A stretch of DNA of 64,000 nt. Source: Panopea generosa. Taxonomy: Eukaryota > Mollusca > Bivalvia > Adapedonta > Hiatellidae. Below the pieces are notes generated by a model that was not told the origin of the DNA, searched no databases, and worked only from the letters and a program-made list of their open reading frames with translations. The DNA is taken from contig CM055901.1 in NCBI GenBank assembly GCA_029582155.1, forward strand, positions 51,465,206 through 51,529,205, written 5' to 3'. Shown here in pieces: positions 12,843 to 23,779 of this stretch (the stretch's first letter is position 1; each line of letters starts with the position of its first letter). A program made the translations under genes and the position numbers.

Positions 12843-15800
12843 ATGTCTCTGTATCCATCATTGGAAGATATGAAGGTGGACCAGATGGCCCAGGTAATTA
12901 TATTTAATTTTGTATACTTTTTGATGAAAGGGAATCTGAAGCAATTTTGATAAATTTCACATAGTATATTATTTCTTGTATATTACCGGTATATGCATCA
13001 AATCCAGAATCGAAGCATCACAAGTTCAGTCCTCCGCCACAGCTGTTTGTGGTGTCCTTGATCGAGACACTTTTTCTGTATATGCTGATTATTGGTTCTA
13101 ACCAGGAAGATTTTGAGCGTGATTTACATAAGTTGTAATAACAATCTAAGTAAAATAAATAAGTTTAACTAACTAAATTTGTCCCTATTATTGCAAAGGG
13201 CCCAATAGGCAAAATTCTGATAAATGGTTGACAGACATCCTGTTTTTCATAGTTATTTTTTATATAAGATGTTCCCCCCCCCCCCCCCCCCCCCCTTTAA
13301 AGTTTAAGAGTGTAATACTCGGAGATTGACTGATATACCCATAAGATTAAACATTGATAGTTGTAGTAACTGATTTCGTGTGTGAATGACTTCAGCTATT
13401 TAGATTCTTGTCTAAGAAATTGTTTAATAAAAATAGATATTTGTGCATCATGTTTAATTTTCCTGTTTGGAAATGACTATGTTCACGAAATCATTCTATT
13501 CTTTCTAAGAAAATACATGTAAATGTGTCATTTTCCAAGAATAAGTTTTACTTTCACTTTCATAGTAAATCATTAAGACCTCAGTATTGATAATGAAGCT
13601 TGTTGTCCCCTTAAGATCTTTATGTCATTCAGCCATGGTTATAAGTTCTACTACCTGGTACATTTGAAGTCTTTGCTTACCTTTGTGATTAAATATTGCA
13701 TATTTTAATTTTGCAAATGGTACATTTTATCTACAACTTACATGTGTAAAAATAAGTATTGCCACTTTTTAATGTCATGGTCAAACTCCTGTTACTATTA
13801 ATATTATCCTTTATGGCTTGGTAAATGTCTGAATACTCAAAGAACTTTGTGATATGTAAATATTAATTGTGTGAATGTCAGTTAATGACATTCCAGTGTA
13901 GTATAATCAACTCTGTGTGCATTATTTCTATTTAAAGAAAAAAACATGCATTATGCACTGCTCTCTCTCTTCCTCCCTCTCTCATCTCTCTATCTCTTTT
14001 TACAATAAATATCTGCACTGTGTTTTACAGTTAAAATATTTTCCCACTGTTCATATCTTTGTTACATACATTCTGTATACTATGATTTGATATTAACTGC
14101 TCATTTTTCAGGCCCAAAGGCAGTATGAATCACAGACAGCCCAGCACTGTGTTTTACAGTTAAAATATTTTCCCACTGTTCATATCTTTGTTAAATACAT
14201 TCTGTATACTATGATATAATATTAACTGCTCATTTTTCAGGCCCAAAGGCAGTATGAATCACAGACAGCCCAACAGCCCATCACATACCCAAGTCATCCA
14301 GGCCAGTACCCCCCACAACAGCCACCCATGGCTGCTGGGGGTGGTGGCGGATCACTGTACCCGTCGTTAGATGATTATATGGGACTGCAGCTTACCCCAC
14401 AGTTTATGCAACAAAACATGCCAGAATATGTAAGTATTAAACTTATAAATTTGTATTCACTCACACATTCACATAGACAAACACGGGTATATATATTTTA
14501 TGAGTATTAGATCAACTGAATATATTTTTTTTTAATTGAATATTCATTACACAAGTTATTTGGTGTACCCTTTTCCCGCTGTATATACATGTCACACAAC
14601 ACTTGAGATGCTGTTATGAAAATGAAAAGTCAAGATAAAAATTAGATTTCAAGATGCTTTCATGCATGTAACGTTTTTATACAAAAAAATTGTAACCTTT
14701 ATCATTTATTGGATAATAATTATGTATTTGCAAGATTTTTTTTTTACTTTGTTTTTTAACATCTCTGAGGGGAGAATATGGTCTAGACGTAGAGCTGATT
14801 GAGGGTCGTGGGTTTGATTTCCCTTCAGGGTCATGTCATTTGACCTTGAGCAAGACACTTTATCTGCATAATGACATGATTTAAAGTACTGGTTCTTCTG
14901 GCATGATTTGTCCAAGCTGCTGAAACTTGTTTTACAATTGATGTAAAACCATATCTCTCTCATTATTATAATCATATGTCATTGACAGAACCAGCAGGTG
15001 GCTGTCCCCCAGACACGCCCAAGTAACATGCAGGTAGCCCCTATCAGTGCAGGGGACAAAGGTATACAGAGGGCGGAGATTAAGCAGGGGGTGCGTGAGG
15101 TTATTGCCTGCAAAGACGGGGAGGGCAAGATTGGGCTCCGTATCCGACATGTCAACAATGTAAGTAGACAACATTACTACATAAGTACTGTAAATATTGT
15201 ATATTGATAAAATATATCTATGAAAGGAGAAAAGTTGAGAAATGATAGGGAATGCAAATTCTGTTTTAATTAACGGCACAATTACATTCAGGGTTACATC
15301 ATCATGAAGTATTAGCATCTTTCTATAAATACTGCTATGAATTGTTATGAAGATCTCATATTCTGATATCATTATAGATAAACGAAACATTGTCAAGGTT
15401 TATAATGGATGATGATGATGATTTTAATATAGCTTCAGCACTTCATGAGTAAACAATACCACATGCATTGTGGAAGTGTTGAAACTTTCGACACTATGCA
15501 TTACATGACAGGAAATAAAACCATCCACATAGTACAGCCCATCAATGGACATTGATTACAAATATAATCATCTTACATAACTATTATAAATGGTATCCTG
15601 TTTTATTGGCGGAGGAAGATGTCCACCACTCTTCAGCAGAGAACGAGTTGGGTTCAACTCCATGACTTTAACAAGAAAAGATAATTGAATTGGTGTTGAG
15701 ACAACACCATACATCACTATGCCATTTTGACCCAGGAATATGATGTCAACTGAATGTACTTTAATTTCTGATTTACAGGGTCTGTTTGTTGCATTGGTAC

Positions 15801-18800
15801 AGCAGAACTCACCGGCAGCGTTAGGGGGACTGAGATTTGGAGACCAGATTCTCCAAATCAATGGTCAGAATGTGGCTGGATGGGATAACGATAAGGCCCA
15901 TAAAGTTCTCAAACAAGCCAACGGAGACAGAATATCGTTTGCATTGAGAGACAGGTGAGTGCCCATAATTAGCATGCCAACAGCTTTACCAGTACTTGTT
16001 ATCGTCTGATATAAAGTAATTTATTTTAGCTTAACTATGTTAACAAAAACATGATACTCGATTATTTTTTTTGAAAATTGAGCTATTTTGACTCTAAGTT
16101 TATTAGCTTAAAATGAGTTTAAAAGTGTACATATTTTATTGCAATTATTGTTGCATTTTTATTAAACATAGGGGGGAAATAACAAATGATTTTTTATGTT
16201 TACGTTTATATGTATAATATATTTTGTAGGCAATTTAAAATAAAAAAACAACACTAATTTGTTTGTAAAGATGTAAAAATGCCTGGTTTGTGGCTCTTTA
16301 GACAAATAAGTAGGAAGTTTATGCCTGGATAAATATCAAACTCATGTGACCCATCTTTACTGCTGTAACTCATAATCAGTGTGTAAATATTTACACCACA
16401 CATCTCTCACTCTCACATAACCTTTCTGTAAAAGTTGTCACATAAAATCACATGATTTTTTTAAGTTTGTCACTATCATGTGACCAGGTGTATAGCGTAT
16501 AACTATTTATATCTCACCAGTGTTTGAGTCATGTACATCACATGACTTCTACTTTATTTTATCATTTGAAGGGTTTAATGACTTTTATTTTAACCTCTGT
16601 TATTGTTCATAATTTCTGAGGATGAATTTTAATTTTTACGATAAATGTTTTTTCTCTAAGATTCAATTGTATCATTATGAATAACGCATAATCTTAAAAA
16701 TCATTATGAACTTTATACCAGCTACTAGTTAGGTAACATTTACACATAAAATATTGCTAATTTGGCCTTTTGGGTATTAATCATTTCTGATTAGGCCATT
16801 ACAGATTAATTGCTAGATTATCATCCAATTTTTTCTTAAAAACGGGCAGGGTGGGAGGATTTTATTTTTCAATTTTTTTATGTTTTTGTTTTATTTTTAT
16901 TATTTTTTTTTTTATGAAAATAAAAAGGGTCAGGGCGGCATGAAAATTGGGGGGGGGGGGGGGGGGGGATGATAATCTAGCAATTAATTTATTATGGCCT
17001 TATATAAATTATTTTATAATTGTGTAGATACATACATATACATCTGTCTGTTTAAGTGTTGGCATAATGAAGTAATGTGAACCTGAATAAAAAAATGTCC
17101 TAATTAAGTTTATAAACGTTTCAACTTTAGGTACAGTTATATGTAAACTGAATACAGTTTTGTGGCTTCACTCAGCAGTATTTCAGTATAACAGCTGTGA
17201 GCACACAGTAATCATTATTCAGCTGTTAATCAGTACTAAACACACATTATGTCTGTAAGTCATTGACTACTTCCCTACATTGTCAGAGGTGGGAGATTTG
17301 TGGCTGTAGACGAAGTCACAAATCATCACAGAGTGTGGCCAATGGGGGATTCAAAATTTAAACCCCTGGTTTGAAGGTCAGATTCATTACCAACTGAGCT
17401 AGTCAGGCCTGGCTTAAGTAGATTAATATTCTAAAACCATAGGACACATGAGACCACCATATCGTCCCTCAACTTTCTTCTCTTTTTTAAGCTATAAAAC
17501 TAAAACTTCAATATTCCTTTACTTGTATGTTTCAGACCATTCGAGAGAACAATCACCATGCAGAAGGACAGCGCAGGTTACATTGGGTTCATTTTTAAGG
17601 GTGGCAAAATCAAGTCCCTTGTCAAAGATTCATCAGCTGCCAGAAATGGTGTCCTCACCGAGCATCAGTTGATAGAGGTTAATGGACAGAATGTTGTCGG
17701 AGTTAAGGTAGGTTGGAAGTGAAAACAATTATTTGGCATTATAATTCATTAAAAACTAATTTTTTACATTGTTAACGTGATGGACAAGTGTTTATTATTT
17801 TAAGTTTTTATTTAGTTATGGTAATATCAGTGAAACGAGATCCTGTTTTATTTAATCAGTGAAACAAGATCCTGTTTTATTTAATTAATGAAACAAGACA
17901 CTGTTTTATTTAATCAGTGAAACAAAGTCCTGTTTCAACTATTAATCATTGAAACAAGATACTGTTTTATTTAATCGATGAAACAAGATCCTGTTTTGTT
18001 TAATCAGTGAAACAAGATCCTCTTTATAAAGTTGCATTACAATCTAAATACACCCCATTGAAGCATGTATATAAGATGAAAACTTTGTTATCATTTTAAA
18101 CATTGTCAGAAAGGTAAATAATTGACCTGCCGCAAGAGTGGCTATCACTCTGGCCATGTGGCGTTGTTTGTCCAAGTAAATACACTAATACAGTGTAGTA
18201 GTTATATAGAAACATTTTGTTTGTTTAAGGTAAAATGGTGACCCTAGAAATAATATCAATTGCTTATTGAATAGTCAATTTGTTTGATTGACAATTGTAC
18301 TACAAATATAAATCTGTTAATAAAGGGGAATGACTGTGTTTCAGGATGTACTACAAATATAAATCTGTTAATAAAGGGGAATGACTGTGTTTTAGGATGT
18401 ACTACAAATATAAATCTGTTAATAAAGGGGAATAACTGTGTTTCAGGATAATGTGATAAGTGAGATTATTGATGCTGGAGGAAGGACAGTCACCATTACA
18501 GTGATGCCAAGTGTGATATATGAACATATTGTGAAATGGTGAGTTCATATATTTAACTTTGTTTTCATAATTATTTACTTCATTTCTTTTGTTTCCCGGG
18601 CCCGATTAGCTCAGTTGGTAAAGCGTCTGACTATCAATCCAGGGGTTGTTAGCTCGAATCACCGCTTAGCAAACATTCTCCGTGATGATTGATATAAGAC
18701 ATTGTGTCTCATTGTCATTCGTCTCTCACCCCTGATTGAAGTAGGAAAGTTATCAGTAACTTGCTGAGATGGGGTGCACTTGAGTACTGGTCAACCTTTC

Positions 18801-19436
18801 AGGATCCCAGGAAACTGTGGTTAGGTTAACTGATCGTCTGTTAGCCGTAGATGGCTTAAAAATGATGCTAAATATTCAATCAATCGATTATTTCTTTTGT
18901 TTCAATTTAGAATTGAAGTAAAATGTAGAATTGTTTTCCTAAAGGCATTGTGTGACATTAGCATAAACCTATCACCCCTTGCTAATATTGTGAAAAGTTT
19001 CAATGTCATAATTAATGAGGTTTGTGAGTAGACCTCATATGATGCCATGACAGTTTCTTGGTTCCATTTTTGTGTTCTCAAAAATGAAGAAAATTACAAA
19101 AGTTGATAGGTCAAGCCAGGACAGTGTCGTTAACTTAGTGTTGTTAGATACATTTTTATACATCTTTAATTAGACACAATGAAATAACTACATAAAACAT
19201 TTTCATGCATTGTTCTGGTTTTGTGTGTAAGAATTATTTGTAGGATGATAATTTGGCTGCAACAAAAACAGAAATGAAAGATTATATCAGACTACCGGTA
19301 AAGGAATTCATTAATATGATCGTTAATATTTTAACTTATTTGTTTGATGTGTATTAACTTATATATGATACATTTTTTCAGCATGGGTAACAGTATAATT
19401 AAGAAGTTAATGGACCACTCCATCCCAGACCTGTAG
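12843..19436 (+). CDS. SDCBP: syntenin-1, two-PDZ adaptor (complete, 7 coding exons)
   Basis: Exons 12843-12893, 14241-14429, 14989-15159, 15779-15954, 17536-17707, 18447-18538 and 19382-19436 all have GT/AG borders and join in phase to 301 residues (human about 298). The start [17 protein letters not shown] is the conserved syntenin N-terminus. A Pro/Gln/Gly-rich linker holds a second [13 protein letters not shown]xL-type motif, which in vertebrates binds ALIX. PDZ1 spans about residues 110-190 ([14 protein letters not shown]; carboxylate loop [21 protein letters not shown]). PDZ2 spans about 195-270 ([33 protein letters not shown]). The C-terminus is [17 protein letters not shown]. The family binds syndecan tails and phosphoinositides at the plasma membrane and endosomes and drives exosome formation with ALIX. 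Introns 2 and 6 carry duplicated 3' splice sites (separate entries). Confidence 0.97.
13000..13170 (+). repeat. SINE relic in SDCBP intron 2
   Basis: Contains TCCTTGATCGAGACACTTTT, the same kind of block as CCTTGAGCAAGACACTTTATC at 14835-14870 and 54920-54950. This looks like the body of an old tRNA-derived SINE; the head is not recognisable. Confidence 0.35.
13273..13296. repeat. poly-C tract
   Basis: An uninterrupted run of about 22 C in SDCBP intron 2. Similar homopolymer runs occur at 12382-12407, 16950-16968 (G) and 50469-50485. G-rich on the transcript's opposite strand; length is likely unreliable in assembly. Confidence 0.9.
14015..14272 (+). repeat. 129-bp tandem duplication copying the exon-3 3' splice site
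   Basis: 14015-14143 and 14144-14272 are near-identical. Each copy holds the polypyrimidine tract and acceptor CTCATTTTTCAG and the first about 31 nt of the coding exon (GCCCAAAGGCAGTATGAATC). The downstream acceptor (exon from 14241) gives the open syntenin frame. The upstream acceptor (exon from 14112) reads 35 codons into a TAA. Confidence 0.93.
14755..14900 (+). repeat. decayed tRNA-derived SINE in SDCBP intron 3
   Basis: GGTCTAGACGTAGAGC resembles an A-box and GTGGGTTTGATTTCCC a B-box, followed by CCTTGAGCAAGACACTTTATC. Related blocks occur at 54860-54960, 61270-61390, 21540-21620 and, inverted, 63085-63190. Confidence 0.5.
15586..15680 (-). repeat. SINE family B fragment
   Basis: Tail block ATCCTGTTTTATTGGCGGAGG (read on plus) is shared with 29040-29155, 36049-36085 and 56776-56810. 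The adjoining GTTGGGTTCAACTCC could be a B-box read on minus or plus. Lies in SDCBP intron 4. Confidence 0.4.
16794..16999. mobile_element. PIF/Harbinger-type MITE (copy 1)
   Basis: Terminal inverted repeats of about 30 bp: GGCCATTACAGATTAATTG at the left and the complement of GGCCATAATAAATTAATTG at the right, each continuing CTAGATTATCATC. A TTA duplication flanks both ends (16791-16793 and 17000-17002), as expected for Harbinger. It has a poly-G run near the right end. It lies in SDCBP intron 5. Copy 2 is at 35767-35997. Confidence 0.8.
17285..17412 (-). repeat. tRNA-like SINE head
   Basis: Minus strand reads CTAGCTCAGTTGGTAATG (A-box), then CTTCAAACCAGGGG and TTTTGAATCCCC (weak B-box). 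Same head type as SINE family A. Lies in SDCBP intron 5. Confidence 0.5.
17828..18030. repeat. 29-bp minisatellite
   Basis: About seven imperfect copies of CAGTGAAACAAGATCCTGTT TTATTTAAT in SDCBP intron 6. Confidence 0.85.
18298..18450 (+). repeat. 51-bp triplication copying the exon-7 3' splice site
   Basis: Three copies begin at 18298, 18349 and 18400. Each ends in an acceptor: TTTCAG/GAT at 18344, TTTTAG/GAT at 18395 and TTTCAG/GAT at 18446. Only the last continues into the coding exon (18447). Either upstream acceptor would read GAT GTA CTA CAA ATA and then TAA. Confidence 0.95.
18596..18889 (+). mobile_element. SINE family A, full length, young
   Basis: Head CGATTAGCTCAGTTGG (A-box) and AGCTCGAATCA (B-box), body, then tail AATATTCAATCAATCGATT. 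Flanked by a perfect 14-bp target duplication ATTTCTTTTGTTTC (18582-18595 and 18890-18903). It is inserted in SDCBP intron 7. Family members on minus: 32576-32864, 52790-53081, 54396-54648, 55014-55285, 59545-59775. Confidence 0.9.
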
Positions 19437-20370
19437 AGAGCACATGCACCACTGAAACAGCTACAGCATTCACAATGAATGTGACATGGTTAAAATAAGA
19501 AACTATTATCCACCGACACTAAATTTAAACGAGGAATATTTAATATTTGAAAAATTCATCACTTTTGTTTACAACACATGATCCCATGAATTAAGAAGAC
19601 ATAAGAAGATGGTGATTTTTTATGAGAGTTTTCTTCAGAGCCAACTGAGCATGCGTGTATATATGTAAATATTATCATAGACTGTGAAAATTGACACAAA
19701 TGCATAGCATAGTATGTTCATAACTGTTCCTTACACCTTAAACCAAAGCAAGAAAGATGGAGCTAGGCAAGTGGAAGGGAGATAACTGCATGATGATGAA
19801 CATCCTCCGGATAAAGGACAATCACAGATGAGGCATAATGGACTTGTCACATTTTTATCACATCTTAAATTCTGTCAACACCACATGATTGACAGTGGTT
19901 GACTTTTGTGTAATGGATTCTTTATTGCTTATTTCTATGGTTGGAATTTGTAAATTGTGGTGAATGTGCTATTTAGATGTTTTCAACTTATTGTTTAAAA
20001 CTTAATTTATATATCTGTGATGTAACAATTAATTACTCTTTTGTTGATTTATATGACTGTGTTCAACATGTGCAGTGCTTTGAGGTATTTGTTACTGGTC
20101 TTTGATGCCTACTGAGCGATTTCATTTTTTCCATTTATATCCTTTGAAGATTTTTTTTCGCCATTTTCAGTTTTGATACTCATTTTGCTAAATTAATGTT
20201 TTACACCCAAAATTTGCATGTTTGTGTATTTGACAAATTAATGAAAATAAATTGGGCTACAAATTGACAAACTATACAAATTTGTCACCTAATCATTTAT
20301 AAATAAGTAAGGGTAGTTCTTCTCCAGATAACATACCAGTCTCCACTTAATAAAGTGTGTTCAAGCTCGG
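19437..20370 (+). other. SDCBP: SDCBP 3' UTR and poly(A) signals
   Basis: Follows the TAG at 19434-19436. AATAAA occurs at 20246-20251 and 20349-20354. The second is followed at once by GTGTGTTC, a GU-rich element expected downstream of a cleavage site, so it is the likelier end. A further AATAAA near 23574 is too far away to assign. Confidence 0.6.
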
Positions 20371-21035
20371 CTTGAATGTGATGGCATTTTCTCAAGAATC
20401 ATGCTATTCACCACTTGCACACAAAAAATTAGACATCTCGTGAAAAATGTATGTGTATGGTTGGGATGTGTTCTGTTTCTGTCTTGTTCACATCCAGCAA
20501 ACCATATCTAGACCTTTCCCATTAATATGTTTCTTTTTGTATGTTTGAGATGACCGTATACTTTCTGTTTTATTTGTATTTTTACTCTTTATTAACCCCT
20601 ACCCAATAGATGTTTTTTATGCTTACTTATCATTGCCTTAGTATATATGTAGATGTGTCTCATGTTTTTGATTTTCTATATTACTATATGTCTTGCAGGT
20701 AATTTACTATTGTCTGTTAAAGGTGTGAAATATAGAGCAATGCATTCAATGCAAGGTTGGATTTGTAACAAATGAAGTGTAGTATTAGTGCATGAGTTAA
20801 AAGGCTCAACTTCAAATAGATATATTTTATATTTACTGTTATACTACATGCAAGATGTCGCTTTGATGCTGTTTAATCAGATTTTTGGTTTTATTTTTAT
20901 CGAATAACTGAATGGGACATTTATATATCAATATTTGTGAGAGTTGGGGTACTTTTATACGAATATTACTATCGAAAATGACCCAGTTGGAAATAAAAAT
21001 TATTGATAGCACTAAATAAAGAAAAGAAGTTGCTA
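20371..21035. other. intergenic, nothing recognised
   Basis: AT-rich sequence after the SDCBP end. No open frame of credible composition on either strand. Confidence 0.5.
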
Positions 21036-21182
21036 CTCCCACCAGAGGTCGCTGGTTTGGTTCCCGACTTGACGCAATGGCCTCTCAAAAAACAACACTC
21101 AGATCTTTATATATCCAGGAAACAGACTCAAGAGTGATTCCTTTAAGCTCTGAGCTTGACATAATGAAGCTGAAATAAATTG
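21036..21182 (+). repeat. tRNA-derived SINE (family C)
   Basis: B-box-like GCTGGTTTGGTTCCCGAC, then GCAATGGCCTCTCAAAAAACA and tail AAGCTGAAATAAATTGGTAT. Related copies are at 11495-11640 (minus) and 51020-51145 (plus). Confidence 0.5.
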
Positions 21183-22035
21183 GTATAAACTAAAGCATAC
21201 AAGAAAACCTGTAGGCAAATAATTTTGAGATTTAAATAAGTTTAATTGTTAAGAGATAATTGCCCTTTATATTCTGATTAATTGGGTCCTAGTACTTTAT
21301 ACTTTACCTGATATTGAGATATTATTTAATCTAAGGATTCATTACTTAAAAGTCTGATCATTTGCATTTCATGACATAAAAAATGAAATCAACGGGTAGC
21401 ATAGTCACTGTTATTTCCGTTATCAAAATATGTAAGTGGTGGCTCCTTGCTCACTTGAGAATGTTAAACCAGGATATTCAGAGAAAAATAACAAAAATTA
21501 TTTGGATGCATAGTTAAGGTGAAAGAGTGTTGGACTCCAGATGTAGGGGTTAATGACCCAATCAGATTTGGCCTTGAACGAGACACATTCATCTGCATTT
21601 GCTTGGGACTCGTTTTACAGAGGAAGATTTATTAAGAAGCCTGTTTCGCACTTTTTGATTTTTGTTTGTTTAATTACACTATAAAAATATAAATCAACAT
21701 ATTCAGATGATTGATAATCGTTATTTTGTTGGTACACTTTTATATTTATACATTCTCGTTTTAAATGTTAGGACATTTATGCTGTTAATGTAAAATTTGT
21801 TTTCTTGCATATTTATCTCATATTAATGCTAATAAGATCCTGGCAATCAGTCAATTTAAAAATGGCAACCACCAGCATGTACCTTGACTTTGTTGGTAGC
21901 AGCAAATGTTTACTGTGTAAGCCAATCAGTGATGTGTTTGCTGTTAACATTTACTGCATAAACTAACGATACCAAATTAAAATCAGCTGAATGGCTTGTT
22001 GGCTGTACAAGTTAAAATTATTTTTAAAATTGTTA

Positions 22036-22096
22036 AAATACATCTCATTGTCATTAATAAATACAATCTCATTGTCATTAATAAATACAATCTCAT
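22036..22096. repeat. 27-bp direct repeat
   Basis: ATCTCATTGTCATTAATAAA with TACA is present twice and starts a third time. Confidence 0.8.
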
Positions 22097-22554
22097 TTGA
22101 ATCAGATCATCTTTAGCTTTATTATTCTACACACAGTAGATCTGACGATCACACATGGGAGGTCGCCTCAGATTGACCTTTCATGTAATTAATATTCATA
22201 ACAGTTCAGCAAATCAGATTAATCGTTACATTCGCAGTTTGTTGAAGTATACAACATGGTGTCCATAGATACAATTTAACAAAATGTTTTGAATAAGTTT
22301 AAAATAAGGAATTTTAAACCAGAACAACAGGATTTGGCCATAGTGATCATCTTATGTTGTATAAATAAAAACTCAGTTATGTTTCATATGGATGCAGCCA
22401 TGATGTTTTCATCGTAAATACATTGTATAATAAAATCTTGAAAGCAAGACTTTAATTGGTTGGCGAAAAGGTCAATCTGAGGTGACCCTTCTATGCACGG
22501 CCGCCAGATTTAGTGTGCGTGGAGTATTGAAGCTAAAGTTGATCTGATTTTATA

Positions 22555-23035
22555 ATGAGAGAGTAGTTAATAAAATCTGAATGTTTCAGCATGTCAAATC
22601 TATCAAAATGTGACAAAATTGCTATTTAGAATGGAGTGGTAAACTTGAAACGAAATCCCAATTCTAAAAATAGATATTTAAATACAGTTAGACGACCTTT
22701 GGATTGTCATTTAAGATAAAGCAATTTTTGCTACAGTCATGTACACCTATATAACAAATCAAACTGAAATCCGAACGAAGTCACGCGACCCATTTAATTC
22801 ATCACAAGATATGTTGCAATTTATGTCGAAAATCTATTTTAGTCTAACCTAGGTGCGTAGCCCAAGTTAGGAAAGCCCTTTTTCAGTATATTATTTTGGC
22901 ATGTTTGAATAGACTTCCTTTTGGCAATACAGGATCAGCGAGTATACATAGGCATGATATATTGAAAAAAAATGTTTATAGTCAATTTTAGATTTTGAAA
23001 AATCCCGATATATTCACTTAAATCAACATTGAAAC
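22555..23035 (+). repeat. dispersed repeat R4, copy 2
   Basis: Uninterrupted copy: TCAGCATGTCAAATCTATC, GAGTGGTAAACTTGAAACG, AAATCCGAACGAAGTCACG, GATATGTTGCAATTTATG, GGCATGATATATTG, AAAATCCCGATATATTC. No coding potential or terminal inverted repeat seen. Confidence 0.65.
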
Positions 23036-23225
23036 AACATAATGCACTGGAGAGGTCCAGTTTACATTTTAATTTTTATTCAGTTGCCGACAGTTATATT
23101 GTTAGATATTCGTCCAAAGTTCAAGTACGCTGTGAAGGATATTAATTCCAAACTGTGTACAGTTCCTGTTGTCCATGTGGACGAGCGGAATGATAAAGGG
23201 ACTGATTTCCATGCAAAGTGTAATT

Positions 23226-23507
23226 TTTAGCTCACCGGGACAAAATCCAACGAGAGCTATTGTCATGACCGAGTCAGCGGCGGCGGAGTCGTCGTCTGTA
23301 GACACCCAGGTTAAACTTTTGCGTACAAGTTTCAGATATCTATGCAACCACTCATTGGATATGAATGAAACTTTGCATGTGTGTTTACCATCATCACAGA
23401 GATAAGAACTATACCTCTGGATTGCATTTTGGCACAGTTATGGCCCTTTTTGGACTTAGACACCCAAAGGCAAGCTTTGTTGGTCTTCTGACAACTCTTG
23501 TTTAATT
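23226..23507 (-). mobile_element. Helitron-like non-autonomous element, family F2
   Basis: Read on minus it starts AACAAGAGTTGTCAGAAGAC (an imperfect TTGTC/GAC hairpin) and ends CCGGTGAGCTAAAAA. This start and end match the termini of F1 and F3. The chance open frames across it have no recognisable product. Confidence 0.5.
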
Positions 23508-23779
23508 GTTTTACTATCATTTGGTATTCATTGTGCTAGTTATTTGTTAATTAATGTTATCTAAGTATTTGAAATAAACAATCTTGTATAGAATCTTGGA
23601 CTTCTGATATGTTACTTCCTGTATTTCCGTGGTTTATATGTCAACTTTGGGCAGCCAAGGTAAGCAGGTTAAACAAGACTCATCAGGATGCTTTATGTAG
23701 TGTACTGAAATTCTGTAATGATCAACTCGAAACCGAATTCTTACAGAGTAAAAGCCTGAGGGATTGACCCTCTAGGTAA
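23508..23779. other. intergenic, nothing recognised
   Basis: AT-rich. Includes an AATAAA near 23574 without an assignable gene. Confidence 0.4.

Noticed and set aside
18596..18670. Possible tRNA gene (A- and B-boxes present)
   Set aside because: Target duplications, a tail and several dispersed copies show it is a tRNA-derived SINE; the cloverleaf is not intact.
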